A stretch of DNA of 64,000 nucleotides from Azophilus sp965247035 (GTDB taxonomy: Bacteria > Pseudomonadota > Gammaproteobacteria > Pseudomonadales > Azotimanducaceae), in assembly GCA_965247035.1 (NCBI GenBank), contig CBDFGJ010000003.1, positions 1,302,001 through 1,366,000 on the forward strand, given 5' to 3'. The translations under genes were made by a program, and so were the position numbers. The stretch's first letter is position 1; each line of letters starts with the position of its first letter. The notes beneath the pieces were generated by a model, which did not search any database, was not told the DNA's origin, and saw nothing but the letters and a program-made list of their open reading frames with translations. Below, in pieces: positions 38,287-46,875 of the stretch.

Positions 38287-38706
38287 ATGGACCTGAATGA
38301 CAGCAACACCTTGCAAAACCTAAAGGACGCCTTTGCCGGCGAGTCCCAGGCCAATCGACGCTACCTCTATTTCGCCGCCAAGGCGGACATCGAGGGAGAG
38401 AACGATGTGGCCGCCGTTTTCCGCTCCACGGCTGAAGGCGAGACCGGTCATGCGCACGGTCATTTGGAGTACTTGGAGGAGGTGGGGGATCCGGCCACCG
38501 GCTTGCCCATCGGCAACACCAACGACAACCTCAAGGCGGCCATCGCCGGGGAAACCTACGAGTACACGGACATGTACCCGGGCATGGCCAAGACGGCCCG
38601 GGACGAAGGCTTTGAGGAAATTTCCGACTGGTTTGAAACGCTTGCCAAGGCCGAGCGCTCCCACGCCAATCGGTTCCAAAAAGCCTTGGACGCCATGGCG
38701 GCCTGA
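38287..38706 (+). CDS. Rubrerythrin (ferritin-like diiron protein, no rubredoxin domain)
   Basis: ATG at 38287 is nine bases after AGGAGG. The 139-residue protein is a four-helix diiron bundle with ExxH motifs: AFAGESQANRRYLYFA, EGETGHAHGHLEYL, AIAGETYEYTDMYPGMA and AKAERSHANRFQKAL. The C-terminal rubredoxin domain of classical rubrerythrin is absent. The family reduces hydrogen peroxide in the cytoplasm. It leads a cluster with a CCG iron-sulfur protein and a DUF3501 protein, a combination recurring in proteobacteria, and it has a probable OxyR site upstream. Confidence 0.9.
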   Translation: MDLNDSNTLQNLKDAFAGESQANRRYLYFAAKADIEGENDVAAVFRSTAEGETGHAHGHLEYLEEVGDPATGLPIGNTNDNLKAAIAGETYEYTDMYPGMAKTARDEGFEEISDWFETLAKAERSHANRFQKALDAMAA

Positions 38707-38786
38707 GCATCCTTGCAGGCATCTGGCCACGCCCTAAGCGCACCCGTGTTTGGGGCGTGCGTCCAGCACCGGTTTGAGCAACCCCC

Positions 38787-40133
38787 ATGACCGTCCGTGA
38801 AGGCAGTCTCGAAGCCCCCAAGCGCGAGCCGATCCGTTGGCGATCAGAAGCGTTTTACGATCCTGAGGATCTGAACGCCGAGCTTGAGCGGGTGTTTGAC
38901 ATCTGCCACGGTTGCCGGCGCTGCGTCAATTTGTGCGAGGCATTTCCAACGCTGTTCGACTTGGTGGACGAATCCGGCACCCTAGAGGTGGACGGGGTCG
39001 CCAAGGAGGACTACAGCAAGGTGGTGGAGCAATGCTTCCTGTGCGACCTCTGCGCGGAAACCAAGTGCCCCTACCTGCCCCCCCACGAATGGGCGGTCGA
39101 TTTCCCACATCTGATGCTGCGGGCCAAAGCCGTGCGTTTCGCAAGTAAGGGGGCGACGTGGCGCGAACGGCTGATTACTAGCACGGGCCCTATCTTTAGC
39201 GCCCTGTCGCGGCCCGGCATCTCCCAAATCGCCAATGCGATGGCGAACTCCCCAACCTTGCGCAAGGCCGGGGAGCGCATTAGCGGCCTGCACCGCGATG
39301 CGCCCTTGCCTTCGTTCGTCTCCAAACCTTTGCGCCGACGGATGGATGGCCTCAGCGGCGGTGGGACGCAAGTCAAGCCCTGTGAGCGCACCACCGGCAA
39401 GGTGGCCGTTTACCTCACCTGCTACGGCGACCACAACTGCCCAGACGTGGTGGAGGACCTGATTGCCGTTCTGAGCCACAACGGAGTGTCGGTGAAAGTG
39501 CTCAAGGATGTGCGCTGTTGCGGCATGCCCAAGCTGGAGCTTGGCGATTTGGACCGAGTTGCCAAGCTGAAAGAGGGCAATTTGCCGATCTTTCTTGAAG
39601 CCATTGATAACGGCTATGACCTCATGGCGGTCATTCCCTCCTGCGTGCTGATGTACAAGCAGGAAGTTCCTCTGATGTTTCCCGACGACGAAGAGGTTCA
39701 GCGCGTGCAACGGGCCTTTTTTGACCCCTTCGAGTACCTCATGCTGCGGTACCAAGCCGGCTTTCTGCGCACGGACTTTCAACAGGGGCTGGGCAAGGTC
39801 GTCTACCAAGCCGCCTGCCACCAGAGGGTGCAGAACATCGGTGCCAAGACCAAGGCCTTTCTAGCGCTCATCAAGGACACGAAAGTGACGGCTATAGAGC
39901 GATGTTCCGGCCATGACGGCACTTACGGCCTCAAGGTGCAGACCTATGACAAGGCTATGAAGATCGCCCGTCCCGTCGTGCGTCGTTTGCGGCAGGCGGA
40001 AGCGGACCGATTCGGCTCTGACTGCCCCATGGCTGGGCGCTTATTGGCCCATGCCGCCAGCGCGGCGGCAGACGGGGAAGATGTGCAGGCGGAGCATCCC
40101 ATCTCCATGGCTCGGGCAGCCTACGGTCTGTGA
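38787..40133 (+). CDS. Heterodisulfide-reductase-related iron-sulfur protein (CCG domains, GlpC-like)
   Basis: The 448-residue protein has two 4Fe-4S motifs near the N-terminus (CHGCRRCVNLC about residues 40-50 and CFLCDLCAETKCP about residues 83-95). They are followed by two Cys-rich CCG-type regions (VRCCGMPKLELGD, and a divergent YQAACHQRVQNIG with a later ERCSGHDGTYG). This is the layout of GlpC/HdrD-like electron-transfer subunits. Here it is a single protein between rubrerythrin and DUF3501, so it probably passes electrons to the peroxide-reducing diiron protein. That role is inferred from neighbourhood. Confidence 0.88.
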   Translation: MTVREGSLEAPKREPIRWRSEAFYDPEDLNAELERVFDICHGCRRCVNLCEAFPTLFDLVDESGTLEVDGVAKEDYSKVVEQCFLCDLCAETKCPYLPPHEWAVDFPHLMLRAKAVRFASKGATWRERLITSTGPIFSALSRPGISQIANAMANSPTLRKAGERISGLHRDAPLPSFVSKPLRRRMDGLSGGGTQVKPCERTTGKVAVYLTCYGDHNCPDVVEDLIAVLSHNGVSVKVLKDVRCCGMPKLELGDLDRVAKLKEGNLPIFLEAIDNGYDLMAVIPSCVLMYKQEVPLMFPDDEEVQRVQRAFFDPFEYLMLRYQAGFLRTDFQQGLGKVVYQAACHQRVQNIGAKTKAFLALIKDTKVTAIERCSGHDGTYGLKVQTYDKAMKIARPVVRRLRQAEADRFGSDCPMAGRLLAHAASAAADGEDVQAEHPISMARAAYGL

Positions 40134-40146
40134 GTGATTAGCCGGC

Positions 40147-40731
40147 ATGGAGAAGCTCAACCGAGCCGAATTGTGGAGCTTGGAGGACTACGCCGTGCAG
40201 CGCCCTGAATTCCGCAAGCAAGTCATTGATCACAAGCGGCGGCGCCAAGTGCCCTTGGGCCAGTACGCCACCCTGCACTTTGAGGATTTCCTGACCATGA
40301 AGTACCAAGTGCAGGAAATGCTGCGGATCGAGCGCATCTTCGGCCCCAAGGACATTCAGGCTGAAATTGACACCTACAATCCGCTGATTCCCGACGGTGC
40401 CAATTGGAAGGCCACCCTGATGATCGAATACCCGGATGTGGCGCAGCGCCGCCAAGCCTTGGAGCGACTCAAGGGTGTGGAGCGTCGGGTGTGGGCGCAA
40501 GCGGGACAGCAAGACCCCAAACTATTTGCCATCGCCAACGAAGACCTAGACCGTTCCAATGAGGAAAAGACAGCCGCTGTGCATTTTCTGCGCTTTGAAC
40601 TCAACGAGGGGTTCATCCACGCTTTGCGCCAGTCCGGCCCGCTGCGCTTCGGCATCAACCACGCCCACATGCGCTGCGCGGTTGAAGTGGTGGGCGAAGT
40701 GAAGGAATCGCTGATTGGCGATCTTGACTAG
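40147..40731 (+). CDS. DUF3501 family protein
   Basis: The 194-residue cytoplasmic protein has the conserved DUF3501 pattern: LEDYAVQRPEFRKQVIDHKR, VPLGQYATLHFEDFLTMKYQ, VQEMLRIERIF then PDGANWKATLMIEYPD, and the closing FGINHAHMRCAVEV. It begins 13 bases after the iron-sulfur gene and completes the rubrerythrin / CCG protein / DUF3501 cluster. The molecular role is unknown. Conserved co-occurrence suggests it works with the iron-sulfur protein in peroxide or thiol redox defence. Confidence 0.88.
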   Translation: MEKLNRAELWSLEDYAVQRPEFRKQVIDHKRRRQVPLGQYATLHFEDFLTMKYQVQEMLRIERIFGPKDIQAEIDTYNPLIPDGANWKATLMIEYPDVAQRRQALERLKGVERRVWAQAGQQDPKLFAIANEDLDRSNEEKTAAVHFLRFELNEGFIHALRQSGPLRFGINHAHMRCAVEVVGEVKESLIGDLD

Positions 40732-40806
40732 GAAACCTCTGCAAAATTCGCCGGTTTTTGCAGCGCAGCAAGACCAGTCTTTTTCGATTAACAAGCTGGC
40801 TGCACG

Positions 40807-41220
40807 CTAGGCCAACAGCCTGCGACCGAACAACCCGGCGACAACATCCCGCATTTGCTCGGCGGTGTCGGCCCGCCGTATGTTGTGCTTGCCAACGAAT
40901 TCGTGGACGTATCGGTTCAGGTGCTTGGGGCTGATTTTGTGGAAGGTGCCCTTGTGCGCCCGCTTGAGCGCCGCCCAGAATGCCTCGACGCCGTTGGTGT
41001 GGGCCTTGCCTCGCACAGACTCGCCAACGGAGTGCTTGACGCTTTCGTGGCGAATGTCGTTGAGGACGAGGGGCATTTTCCTGTAGACCTTGGCGTTGTC
41101 GGTGTAACCGGTTGCGCCAGCCTTGGCGCTGCCATCGACAAAAGCATGAAGCGTCGCCGCGTCCGCATGCTCAACCACCTTGGCGTTGACTTGGTTGCTG
41201 GCTCGGTCCTTTGCGCCCAA
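40807..41220 (-). pseudogene. IS1595-family (ISXO2-like) transposase, C-terminal remnant
   Basis: About 137 residues of the DDE domain remain: AKVVEHADAATLHAFV, then GATGYTDNAKVYRKM, HESVKHSVGESVRGKAHTNG, VEAFWAALKRAHKGTFHKIS, and HLNRYVHEFVGKHNIR. These match the last Asp/Asn and Glu catalytic blocks of ISXO2-like transposases. The N-terminal zinc-finger part and the first catalytic Asp are missing, so the element is dead. No clean terminal inverted repeats are seen. Confidence 0.85.
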
Positions 41221-41445
41221 AATCTGTTTTGTTGTCGTTCAGTTTATTTCCGCATAGTCAGATCACGATTTTTTAGGTGTTGAGTTGGCCTACATAGGAT
41301 TGCTTCGCTAGAGGCCGAAATATCAGGCGGCAATGCCTCGGCGAGATGCAAGCGTGGGTGCTGTCCCCGGAGGCGCCCATGCGCTTGTTCCGCTTGGTGA
41401 GTCAGGCGCGATGCTTGACGGCTGGTTGCTTGATGACCGAAACGC

Positions 41446-42339
41446 TCAAATTGCCGGTGCTTGGCGGCATTGCTTGAGGGTCGCCGTCAACTTCTCCAGC
41501 AGCAGGCCGCGGGTTGTGCTTGCCCGCCAGCAGATGCCGATCACTCGATGGGGTGGGTTGGAGCCGGCAAAGGGAATGTACCGGATGTGGGCGACGGCAT
41601 CGTTGATGGCCAGTTCAGGCATTAGCGTGACGCCGATGCCCGCAGCGACCATTTGCCGCAGGGTTTCTATGCTGGTGGCACGGAAGTTGGTGTTCTCCAC
41701 CGCGTTGTGGGACTTGCAGATCTCCAGTGCTTGATCGCGCAGGCAGTGGCCATCCTCAAGCAGCAGCACCTGCTCTTGGTCCAGTTCCGACTCCCTGATG
41801 GCTTGCCGTCCCGCCTTGGGGTGGCGGGATGATGCGGCGAAGTAGAACCGCTCCTTGTACAGCGGCGTCTGCACCAAGTCGCCATCAGGCGAAGGAAGAG
41901 CCAGGATGACCGCTTCCAGCATTCCCGCTTGCAACATGTGGACGATGTTTGCGGTTTGGCCTTCAACGAGATGGACGTTCAAATTGGGCAGTGCGCGATG
42001 CACGGGAGCAAGCACCAAGGGCAATAGGTAGGGCGCCACCGTTGGGATGATGCCAAGCCGGAAGTTGCCGCCTAGCGGGTCTTTATAGTCGTCGGCAAGC
42101 CGAACCAACTCCTCCATGTCTCGCAGCACCGTCTTGGCTTGGCCAACGATCAACTCGCCAACCGGGGTGAGCATGGCTTGGCGGCGGTTGCGCTCAATCA
42201 GCCGAACGTCCAAGGTCTTTTCAAGTTTCCTGAGCTGGGTGGAGAGCGTGGGCTGGCTGACGAAGCAAGCTTCGGCGGCGCGCCCAAAGTGGCGATGCTC
42301 CGCCACCGCAACCAGGTATTTCAGATCCCGGAGGTTCAC
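41446..42339 (-). CDS. oxyR: OxyR hydrogen-peroxide sensing regulator (LysR family)
   Basis: The 297-residue LysR-type protein has an N-terminal HTH (RDLKYLVAVAEHRHFGRAAEAC, read across two segments; SQPTLSTQLRKLE) and an effector domain with the OxyR redox motif LLLEDGHCLRDQALEIC. Codon counting puts the two cysteines at residues 199 and 208, exactly as in E. coli OxyR, so peroxide sensing by a Cys199-Cys208 disulphide is expected. It is followed by FRATSIETLRQMVAAG, also typical of OxyR. The rubrerythrin cluster upstream carries a matching half-site. An IS1595 remnant lies just beyond its 3' end. Confidence 0.92.
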   Translation of the reverse strand: MNLRDLKYLVAVAEHRHFGRAAEACFVSQPTLSTQLRKLEKTLDVRLIERNRRQAMLTPVGELIVGQAKTVLRDMEELVRLADDYKDPLGGNFRLGIIPTVAPYLLPLVLAPVHRALPNLNVHLVEGQTANIVHMLQAGMLEAVILALPSPDGDLVQTPLYKERFYFAASSRHPKAGRQAIRESELDQEQVLLLEDGHCLRDQALEICKSHNAVENTNFRATSIETLRQMVAAGIGVTLMPELAINDAVAHIRYIPFAGSNPPHRVIGICWRASTTRGLLLEKLTATLKQCRQAPAI

Positions 42340-42406
42340 GGCTTGCGGTTTGGTGGTCGGGTGCTGGCAGGTCGGTGTTGCAAAAATCCGCTAAACATTA
42401 GTGGTT

Positions 42407-42907
42407 TTAGTCGAATTCAATCATGTGGTCGATGGCGGCTGCGAGCTCGGCTTCTGAGCAATCGAAGCATAGGCCCATGGCCGGCATCCCCGGCGCTATG
42501 CCATTGATGGTTGTCTGCAGGAGCGCCTTCCGCCCTCGGGCGAGCCTGGCGGCCCAGGCTTCGTAGTCGCCGATCTTGGGCGCGCCGGCTATGCCTGCGG
42601 CATGGCATGAGAAGCAAAAATACTGGTAAATGGTCTCGCCAGTTCGACCTGCCTCTGCTTGTTCGGTGGCCTGTTCCGCCACCGGCGCGGGGACTGTTGG
42701 CGGCTCGGCTGTTGGCGCACCGCTCGACGCGCTGTTGGTGGTTGGTGCTTCGTTGCTTGCGGATGGCCTAGGGCCTGCTGACGGCGCGGGGCTTGCGGAT
42801 GACGCGGGCTTTTCCGTGCAAGCGGCTAGCAGAGCGACGGCTAGCGCGAACAGCCTGAACAGGGGGCGCAATCGCACGGCGCAAGAGCAATGCTGGTTCA
42901 CTTTCAA
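42407..42907 (-). CDS. c5-type cytochrome c, probable lipoprotein
   Basis: This 166-residue protein begins with a hydrophobic signal ending LLAACTEK, a lipobox, and continues with a Ser/Pro/Ala-rich linker to about residue 85. It ends in a class I cytochrome domain: heme motif CFSCH, then PGMPAMGLCFDCSEAEL. The extra CxxC pair and the distal Met are typical of cytochrome c5 (relatives have MPP.GGC.DCSD.EL). It is expected to be tethered to a membrane facing the periplasm and to carry single electrons between respiratory complexes. Confidence 0.85.
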   Translation of the reverse strand: MKVNQHCSCAVRLRPLFRLFALAVALLAACTEKPASSASPAPSAGPRPSASNEAPTTNSASSGAPTAEPPTVPAPVAEQATEQAEAGRTGETIYQYFCFSCHAAGIAGAPKIGDYEAWAARLARGRKALLQTTINGIAPGMPAMGLCFDCSEAELAAAIDHMIEFD

Positions 42908-42947
42908 TTGGCCGCACTCCCCTTTGCTTCGGCTTCGTTCTTTTGCA

Positions 42948-43724
42948 TCAGGTCCTCAAGTCAAAATTGTCCGCATCCCGCCAAGCTGGAAATTCGGCGC
43001 GGTGCTTGCGCAGCAGGTGCTTGTGCAGGCGGGCTTGAATGACGCCATCCCGGTCCTGCTCTTGGGCGAGAACCGCGCCATCCGGCCCGCAAATCATGCT
43101 GTCTCCGCAGTAGCGTACGCCGTTGCCGTCAACGCCCACAACATTGACACCGGCGACAAAGCCAAGGTTCTCAATGGCGCGAGCCCGCAGCAGGGTGGCC
43201 CAAGCCTGACGACGCGCCGCCGGCCAGTTGGCGGCGCACAGCAGTAGATCGTAGTCGCTCTGGTTGCGCAACCACACGGGAAAGCGCAAATCGTAACAGA
43301 CCGCCAAGTTGATGCGCCAACCCCGATAGTGGACGACCTTGCGCGCATCCCCCGCCTCGTAGTGCTCGTGCTCGCCAGCCATGCGAAAGACATGGCGCTT
43401 GTCGTAGGTCTCAATGCCGCCTTGCGGCTCCGCCCAGATCATTCGGTTGAAGTATCGCCCGCCGTCCCTGATGATGAGGCTGCCCGCCAGTGCGCAGCCA
43501 AGCTGTTTGGTGCGCCGACGCATCCAGGAGACGGTGGGCCCGTCCATTTCTTCGGCTTGCTCCACGCAAGCCATGCTGAAGCCGGTGCTCCACATCTCCG
43601 GCAAAGCCACCAAACCGCCCTCTGGCCGCAGCTTCTTCAGCAAGGCGTCAAAGTGGGTCCGGTTACGTTCGGGCTCATGCCAGTGGGTGTGGGTCTGAAT
43701 CAGGTGGATCTTCAAGCTTTCCAT
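42948..43724 (-). CDS. Omega-amidase of the nitrilase superfamily (YafV-like)
   Basis: The 258-residue enzyme has the Glu-Lys-Cys triad: LPEMWSTGFS, YDKRHVF, and AVCYDLRFPVW. YafV and mammalian Nit2 relatives hydrolyse 2-oxoglutaramate and 2-oxosuccinamate, the keto products of glutamine and asparagine transamination. ATG at 43724 shares its A with the TGA of the aminotransferase gene (TGATG), so the two are translationally coupled, which supports a glutamine transaminase/omega-amidase pathway. A GTG one codon earlier is possible. Confidence 0.9.
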   Translation of the reverse strand: MESLKIHLIQTHTHWHEPERNRTHFDALLKKLRPEGGLVALPEMWSTGFSMACVEQAEEMDGPTVSWMRRRTKQLGCALAGSLIIRDGGRYFNRMIWAEPQGGIETYDKRHVFRMAGEHEHYEAGDARKVVHYRGWRINLAVCYDLRFPVWLRNQSDYDLLLCAANWPAARRQAWATLLRARAIENLGFVAGVNVVGVDGNGVRYCGDSMICGPDGAVLAQEQDRDGVIQARLHKHLLRKHRAEFPAWRDADNFDLRT

Positions 43725-44911
43725 CACAGGCTGCGCAAAATCTCCGCCCCTCGACGCAAGGTGCTGTCATCCTTGCAGAAGCAGAACCGCAACATCTTGT
43801 GGTCGGCACCGTCGGCATTGAATACGGACACCGGAATGGAGGCGATCTTCATCTCTCGGGTCAAGCGCTCGGCCAATTCCCGATCGTTCTCTGAGGTCAG
43901 GTCGGCATAGCCCAGCAGTTGGAAGTAGGTGCCAGCGCTTGGGGTCAAGCTGAAGCGCGCGTCATCGAGCAGTGCGCAGAACAGGTCGCGCTTGCGCTGG
44001 TAGAAGGTGCCCAACTCAAGGTGGTGTTGGGGCTGGGCGCTCAGAAAATCCGCAAGGCCGTACTGCATTGGGGTGTTGGTGGTGAAGGTCGTAAACTGGT
44101 GAATCTTGCGGAATTCCGCAGTGAGGCGGGCTGGCGCCACGCAGTAGCCAACTTTCCAGCCAGTGGTGTGGTAGGTCTTGCCGAACGAGGAAACCACAAA
44201 GCTCTGCGCCCATAGTTGCGGATAGCGGCAGATGCTCTCGTGCCTGATGTCATCAAAGATGATGTGCTCGTAAACTTCATCGGACAGGACGTAGCAGCCG
44301 AATTGGGACGCCAGCACCTCAAGGCTTTGGATGTCGTCCCCATCAAGCACCGTGCCGGTGGGATTGTGCGGTGTGTTGATGATGATCAGTTTGGTGCGGG
44401 GGTTGATTAGCGCACGAGTTTGATCCCAGTCGATCCTGTAGTGTGGCGGCTGCAGCGGAATGTGCCGGGTGAGGCCACCGGCCAAGCGAACGACGGGTTC
44501 GTAGCTGTCGTAGGCCGGATCGAAGACGATGACCTCATCGCCCGCCTGCACCGTGGCGGTGATGGCGCAAAAGAGCGCCTCGGTGGCGCCGGAGGTTACC
44601 GTCACCTCGGTTTCGGGATCAACGCTGGCGCCGTACAGGTCGCGTACCTTTCCGGCAATGGCGTTGCGCAAGCTCATCACGCCCGCCATAGGAGGGTATT
44701 GGTTGTAGCCGTGCGTCAAGTAGTGCTGCACCAACTCCAGCAGCTTGGGCGGTCCGTCGAAGTCGGGAAAGCCTTGGGCAAGATTCAAGGCGCCTTCCTT
44801 TTCGGCCAAGGCGGACATGAGGGTGAAGATGGTCGTGCCCACATCGGGCAGTTTGCTGTCCAAAACGTTCGCACTGTATCGGGGGGAAGCCAATTGTGGC
44901 TTGCCCGACAC
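43724..44911 (-). CDS. Methionine/glutamine-type PLP aminotransferase (YbdL / KAT-like)
   Basis: The 395-residue class I aminotransferase has the PLP lysine in SSFGKTYHTTGWKVGY, the substrate loop NLAQGFPDFDGP, NTPHNPTGTV and SDEVYEHIIFD. The close relation is to YbdL and kynurenine aminotransferase, which transaminate methionine, glutamine and aromatic amino acids with keto acids such as 2-oxo-4-methylthiobutyrate. Fusion-like coupling to an omega-amidase makes glutamine a likely amino donor, driven forward by hydrolysis of its keto product. This may serve the last step of methionine salvage; ahcY lies 2 kb away. Confidence 0.9.
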   Translation of the reverse strand: MSGKPQLASPRYSANVLDSKLPDVGTTIFTLMSALAEKEGALNLAQGFPDFDGPPKLLELVQHYLTHGYNQYPPMAGVMSLRNAIAGKVRDLYGASVDPETEVTVTSGATEALFCAITATVQAGDEVIVFDPAYDSYEPVVRLAGGLTRHIPLQPPHYRIDWDQTRALINPRTKLIIINTPHNPTGTVLDGDDIQSLEVLASQFGCYVLSDEVYEHIIFDDIRHESICRYPQLWAQSFVVSSFGKTYHTTGWKVGYCVAPARLTAEFRKIHQFTTFTTNTPMQYGLADFLSAQPQHHLELGTFYQRKRDLFCALLDDARFSLTPSAGTYFQLLGYADLTSENDRELAERLTREMKIASIPVSVFNADGADHKMLRFCFCKDDSTLRRGAEILRSL

Positions 44912-45204
44912 AGGATTTTCAATGCCGTAGGCTTTTTTGTTGGTTAAGCGTCAACCTGTGCTCCTCACCCACTCGGAACCAAGGCCCGATCAGGCCCGCC
45001 CCGCTTAAGGTCATTCCATCCAAAAGCCCGCTGCGAATTGGGTTGAATCTGCTTATTCCGGCCTGTCGCGGCCCCGAAACCTACAGCTTCGGACGAATTT
45101 TGACGGACCCCGCCCTTAGGCGGCCATCAACTCGATCCGATTGGCCGCTTGCAGAAGGTTCGAGATCGTCGCCTTGAAGGTCAATCGGAATTTCGCAACG
45201 GTCT

Positions 45205-46755
45205 TTGCAAGGCATCGTCTCGTTAGGTAAATTGCCTTCCTTGCACTGGTGGGCATTGGTAGAATTTCCAGTTCCGACCCACTCAAGATCGAGCCTTACC
45301 ATCAACAAGAATTCTCCCGTATTTCCCGTCATCCTCGCCGGCGGCGCTGGCGCTAGGTTGTGGCCTCTTTCTCGTGAGCGACACCCCAAACAGTTCATCG
45401 CGTTGCTCGGCGAGTACACTTTGCTGCAAAACACGGCTCTTCGATTGGTGGACTTGGAGCATCTATCGCCGCCCATCTTGGTATGCAATCAAGAGCATCG
45501 GTTCTTGGTGATGGAGCAGTTGCGGGAGATCGACGTTGCCGCCACCGCCATTATGCTGGAGCCGGCGGTGCGGAATACGGCCCCGGCCGTCGCTGCGGCG
45601 GCCTTAATGGCGCTGGAGCAATGCGCCGAGGGCGAGGAGCCTGTCTTGTTGGTGTTGCCGTCCGACCACGTTGTGCAGCAGCCAAAGCGCTTCGCCATCG
45701 CGGCGCAAACTGCCCTCAGCGAGGCTGCGGCCGGAAAATTGGTGACCTTTGGCGTGGTGCCCACCCGTGCGGAAACCGGCTATGGATACATCAAGGCCGG
45801 TTCACTCACTGAGGTGGGGAGCGGTGCCCGAATTGTGGAGAGCTTCATCGAAAAGCCTTGCGCGGAGCGTGCGGCTGCTTTCCTAGAGGCCGGCAACCAC
45901 TACTGGAACAGCGGCATGTTCGTTTTTGGCGCCAGCCAATATCTTGACGAGCTCGAAACCTATGCTCCGGTGGTACGGGATTGCGTGCAGCAAGCGTACG
46001 AAAAGCTGACGCTAAACCTCGGCCTGCAGAGACTTGACAGCCAATGCTTCCTCAAGTCGCCCTCCCTGTCCGTGGATCATGCAATTATGGAGCGAACCGC
46101 CAACGCAGTGATGGTGCCCCTGGATGCCGGTTGGTCGGACGTCGGCTCTTGGACCACCTTGGCCGAACTTGGTGAAACTGACGACGCCGGCAACGCCGTT
46201 CAAGGTGATGCCATGTTGCAGAACACCAGCGGCACCTTGGTCTACAGCCGTAACCGCTTGGTTGCTGCGGTGGGCATGCAGGACTGCGTGATCGTGGACA
46301 GCGCCGACGCGCTGTTGGTGGCCAGCAAGAACTCGGTGCAGGACATCAAGCAGGTGGTGGAGCATCTCAAGCAGGAGGGGCGTGAGGAGGCCATCAGCCA
46401 TCGCAAGGTCCATCGTCCTTGGGGCACCTATGACTCGGTGCATGAAGGCCCAGGCTATAAGGTCAAGCACATTGTCGTCAAGCCGCAAGCGCGCCTGTCC
46501 TTGCAGATGCATCACCATCGATCGGAGCATTGGGTGGTGCTGCACGGCGAGGCGCGAGTGACCTGTGGAGACGAAATCCTGGCGCTCTTTGAGAATCAAT
46601 CCACTTACATCCCACAGGGCTTTAAGCACTCGCTTGAAAACCCGGGGGATGTGCCCTTGGAAATCATCGAAGTGCAGGTGGGCGATAGAGTCGATGAGGA
46701 TGATATTGTCCGTTTAGAGGATGTTTACGAGCGGGTGGACGGCACTAGCTCATAG
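45205..46755 (+). CDS. manC: Mannose-1-phosphate guanylyltransferase / mannose-6-phosphate isomerase
   Basis: The bifunctional 516-residue protein supplies GDP-mannose for cell-surface polysaccharide. The nucleotidyltransferase domain starts around residue 40 (GGAGARLWPLSRERHPKQF) and includes the FIEKP loop (IVESFIEKP). The C-terminal cupin isomerase domain has HRPWGTYDSV and the metal-binding LQMHHHRSEHWVV. About 40 residues before the conserved core look non-conserved, so the real start may be later; no ATG lies between, and a TTG at 45256 is one option. Bases 44912-45204 upstream contain no gene I can see. Confidence 0.92.
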   Translation: MQGIVSLGKLPSLHWWALVEFPVPTHSRSSLTINKNSPVFPVILAGGAGARLWPLSRERHPKQFIALLGEYTLLQNTALRLVDLEHLSPPILVCNQEHRFLVMEQLREIDVAATAIMLEPAVRNTAPAVAAAALMALEQCAEGEEPVLLVLPSDHVVQQPKRFAIAAQTALSEAAAGKLVTFGVVPTRAETGYGYIKAGSLTEVGSGARIVESFIEKPCAERAAAFLEAGNHYWNSGMFVFGASQYLDELETYAPVVRDCVQQAYEKLTLNLGLQRLDSQCFLKSPSLSVDHAIMERTANAVMVPLDAGWSDVGSWTTLAELGETDDAGNAVQGDAMLQNTSGTLVYSRNRLVAAVGMQDCVIVDSADALLVASKNSVQDIKQVVEHLKQEGREEAISHRKVHRPWGTYDSVHEGPGYKVKHIVVKPQARLSLQMHHHRSEHWVVLHGEARVTCGDEILALFENQSTYIPQGFKHSLENPGDVPLEIIEVQVGDRVDEDDIVRLEDVYERVDGTSS

Positions 46756-46875
46756 AACGGCTGCCCTCTTTGCTCTTGCGGCCATCGGTTGCTAGCATTC
46801 GCAACTTGTTCTGGACCTGATGCGTGCCTCCTTGCTGGCGGCCAAGTCTGTTTCGCCTGTCAGAAGGGATTGCCC

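Noticed and set aside
41221..41340. Terminal inverted repeats of the IS1595 remnant
   Set aside because: I looked for paired ends around 40732-40806 and 41221-41340 and found no convincing inverted match or target duplication.
46756..46875. Possible SAH riboswitch before ahcY
   Set aside because: The leader lacks the conserved GC-rich pseudoknot pattern of known SAH riboswitches, and I see only an ordinary ribosome site.
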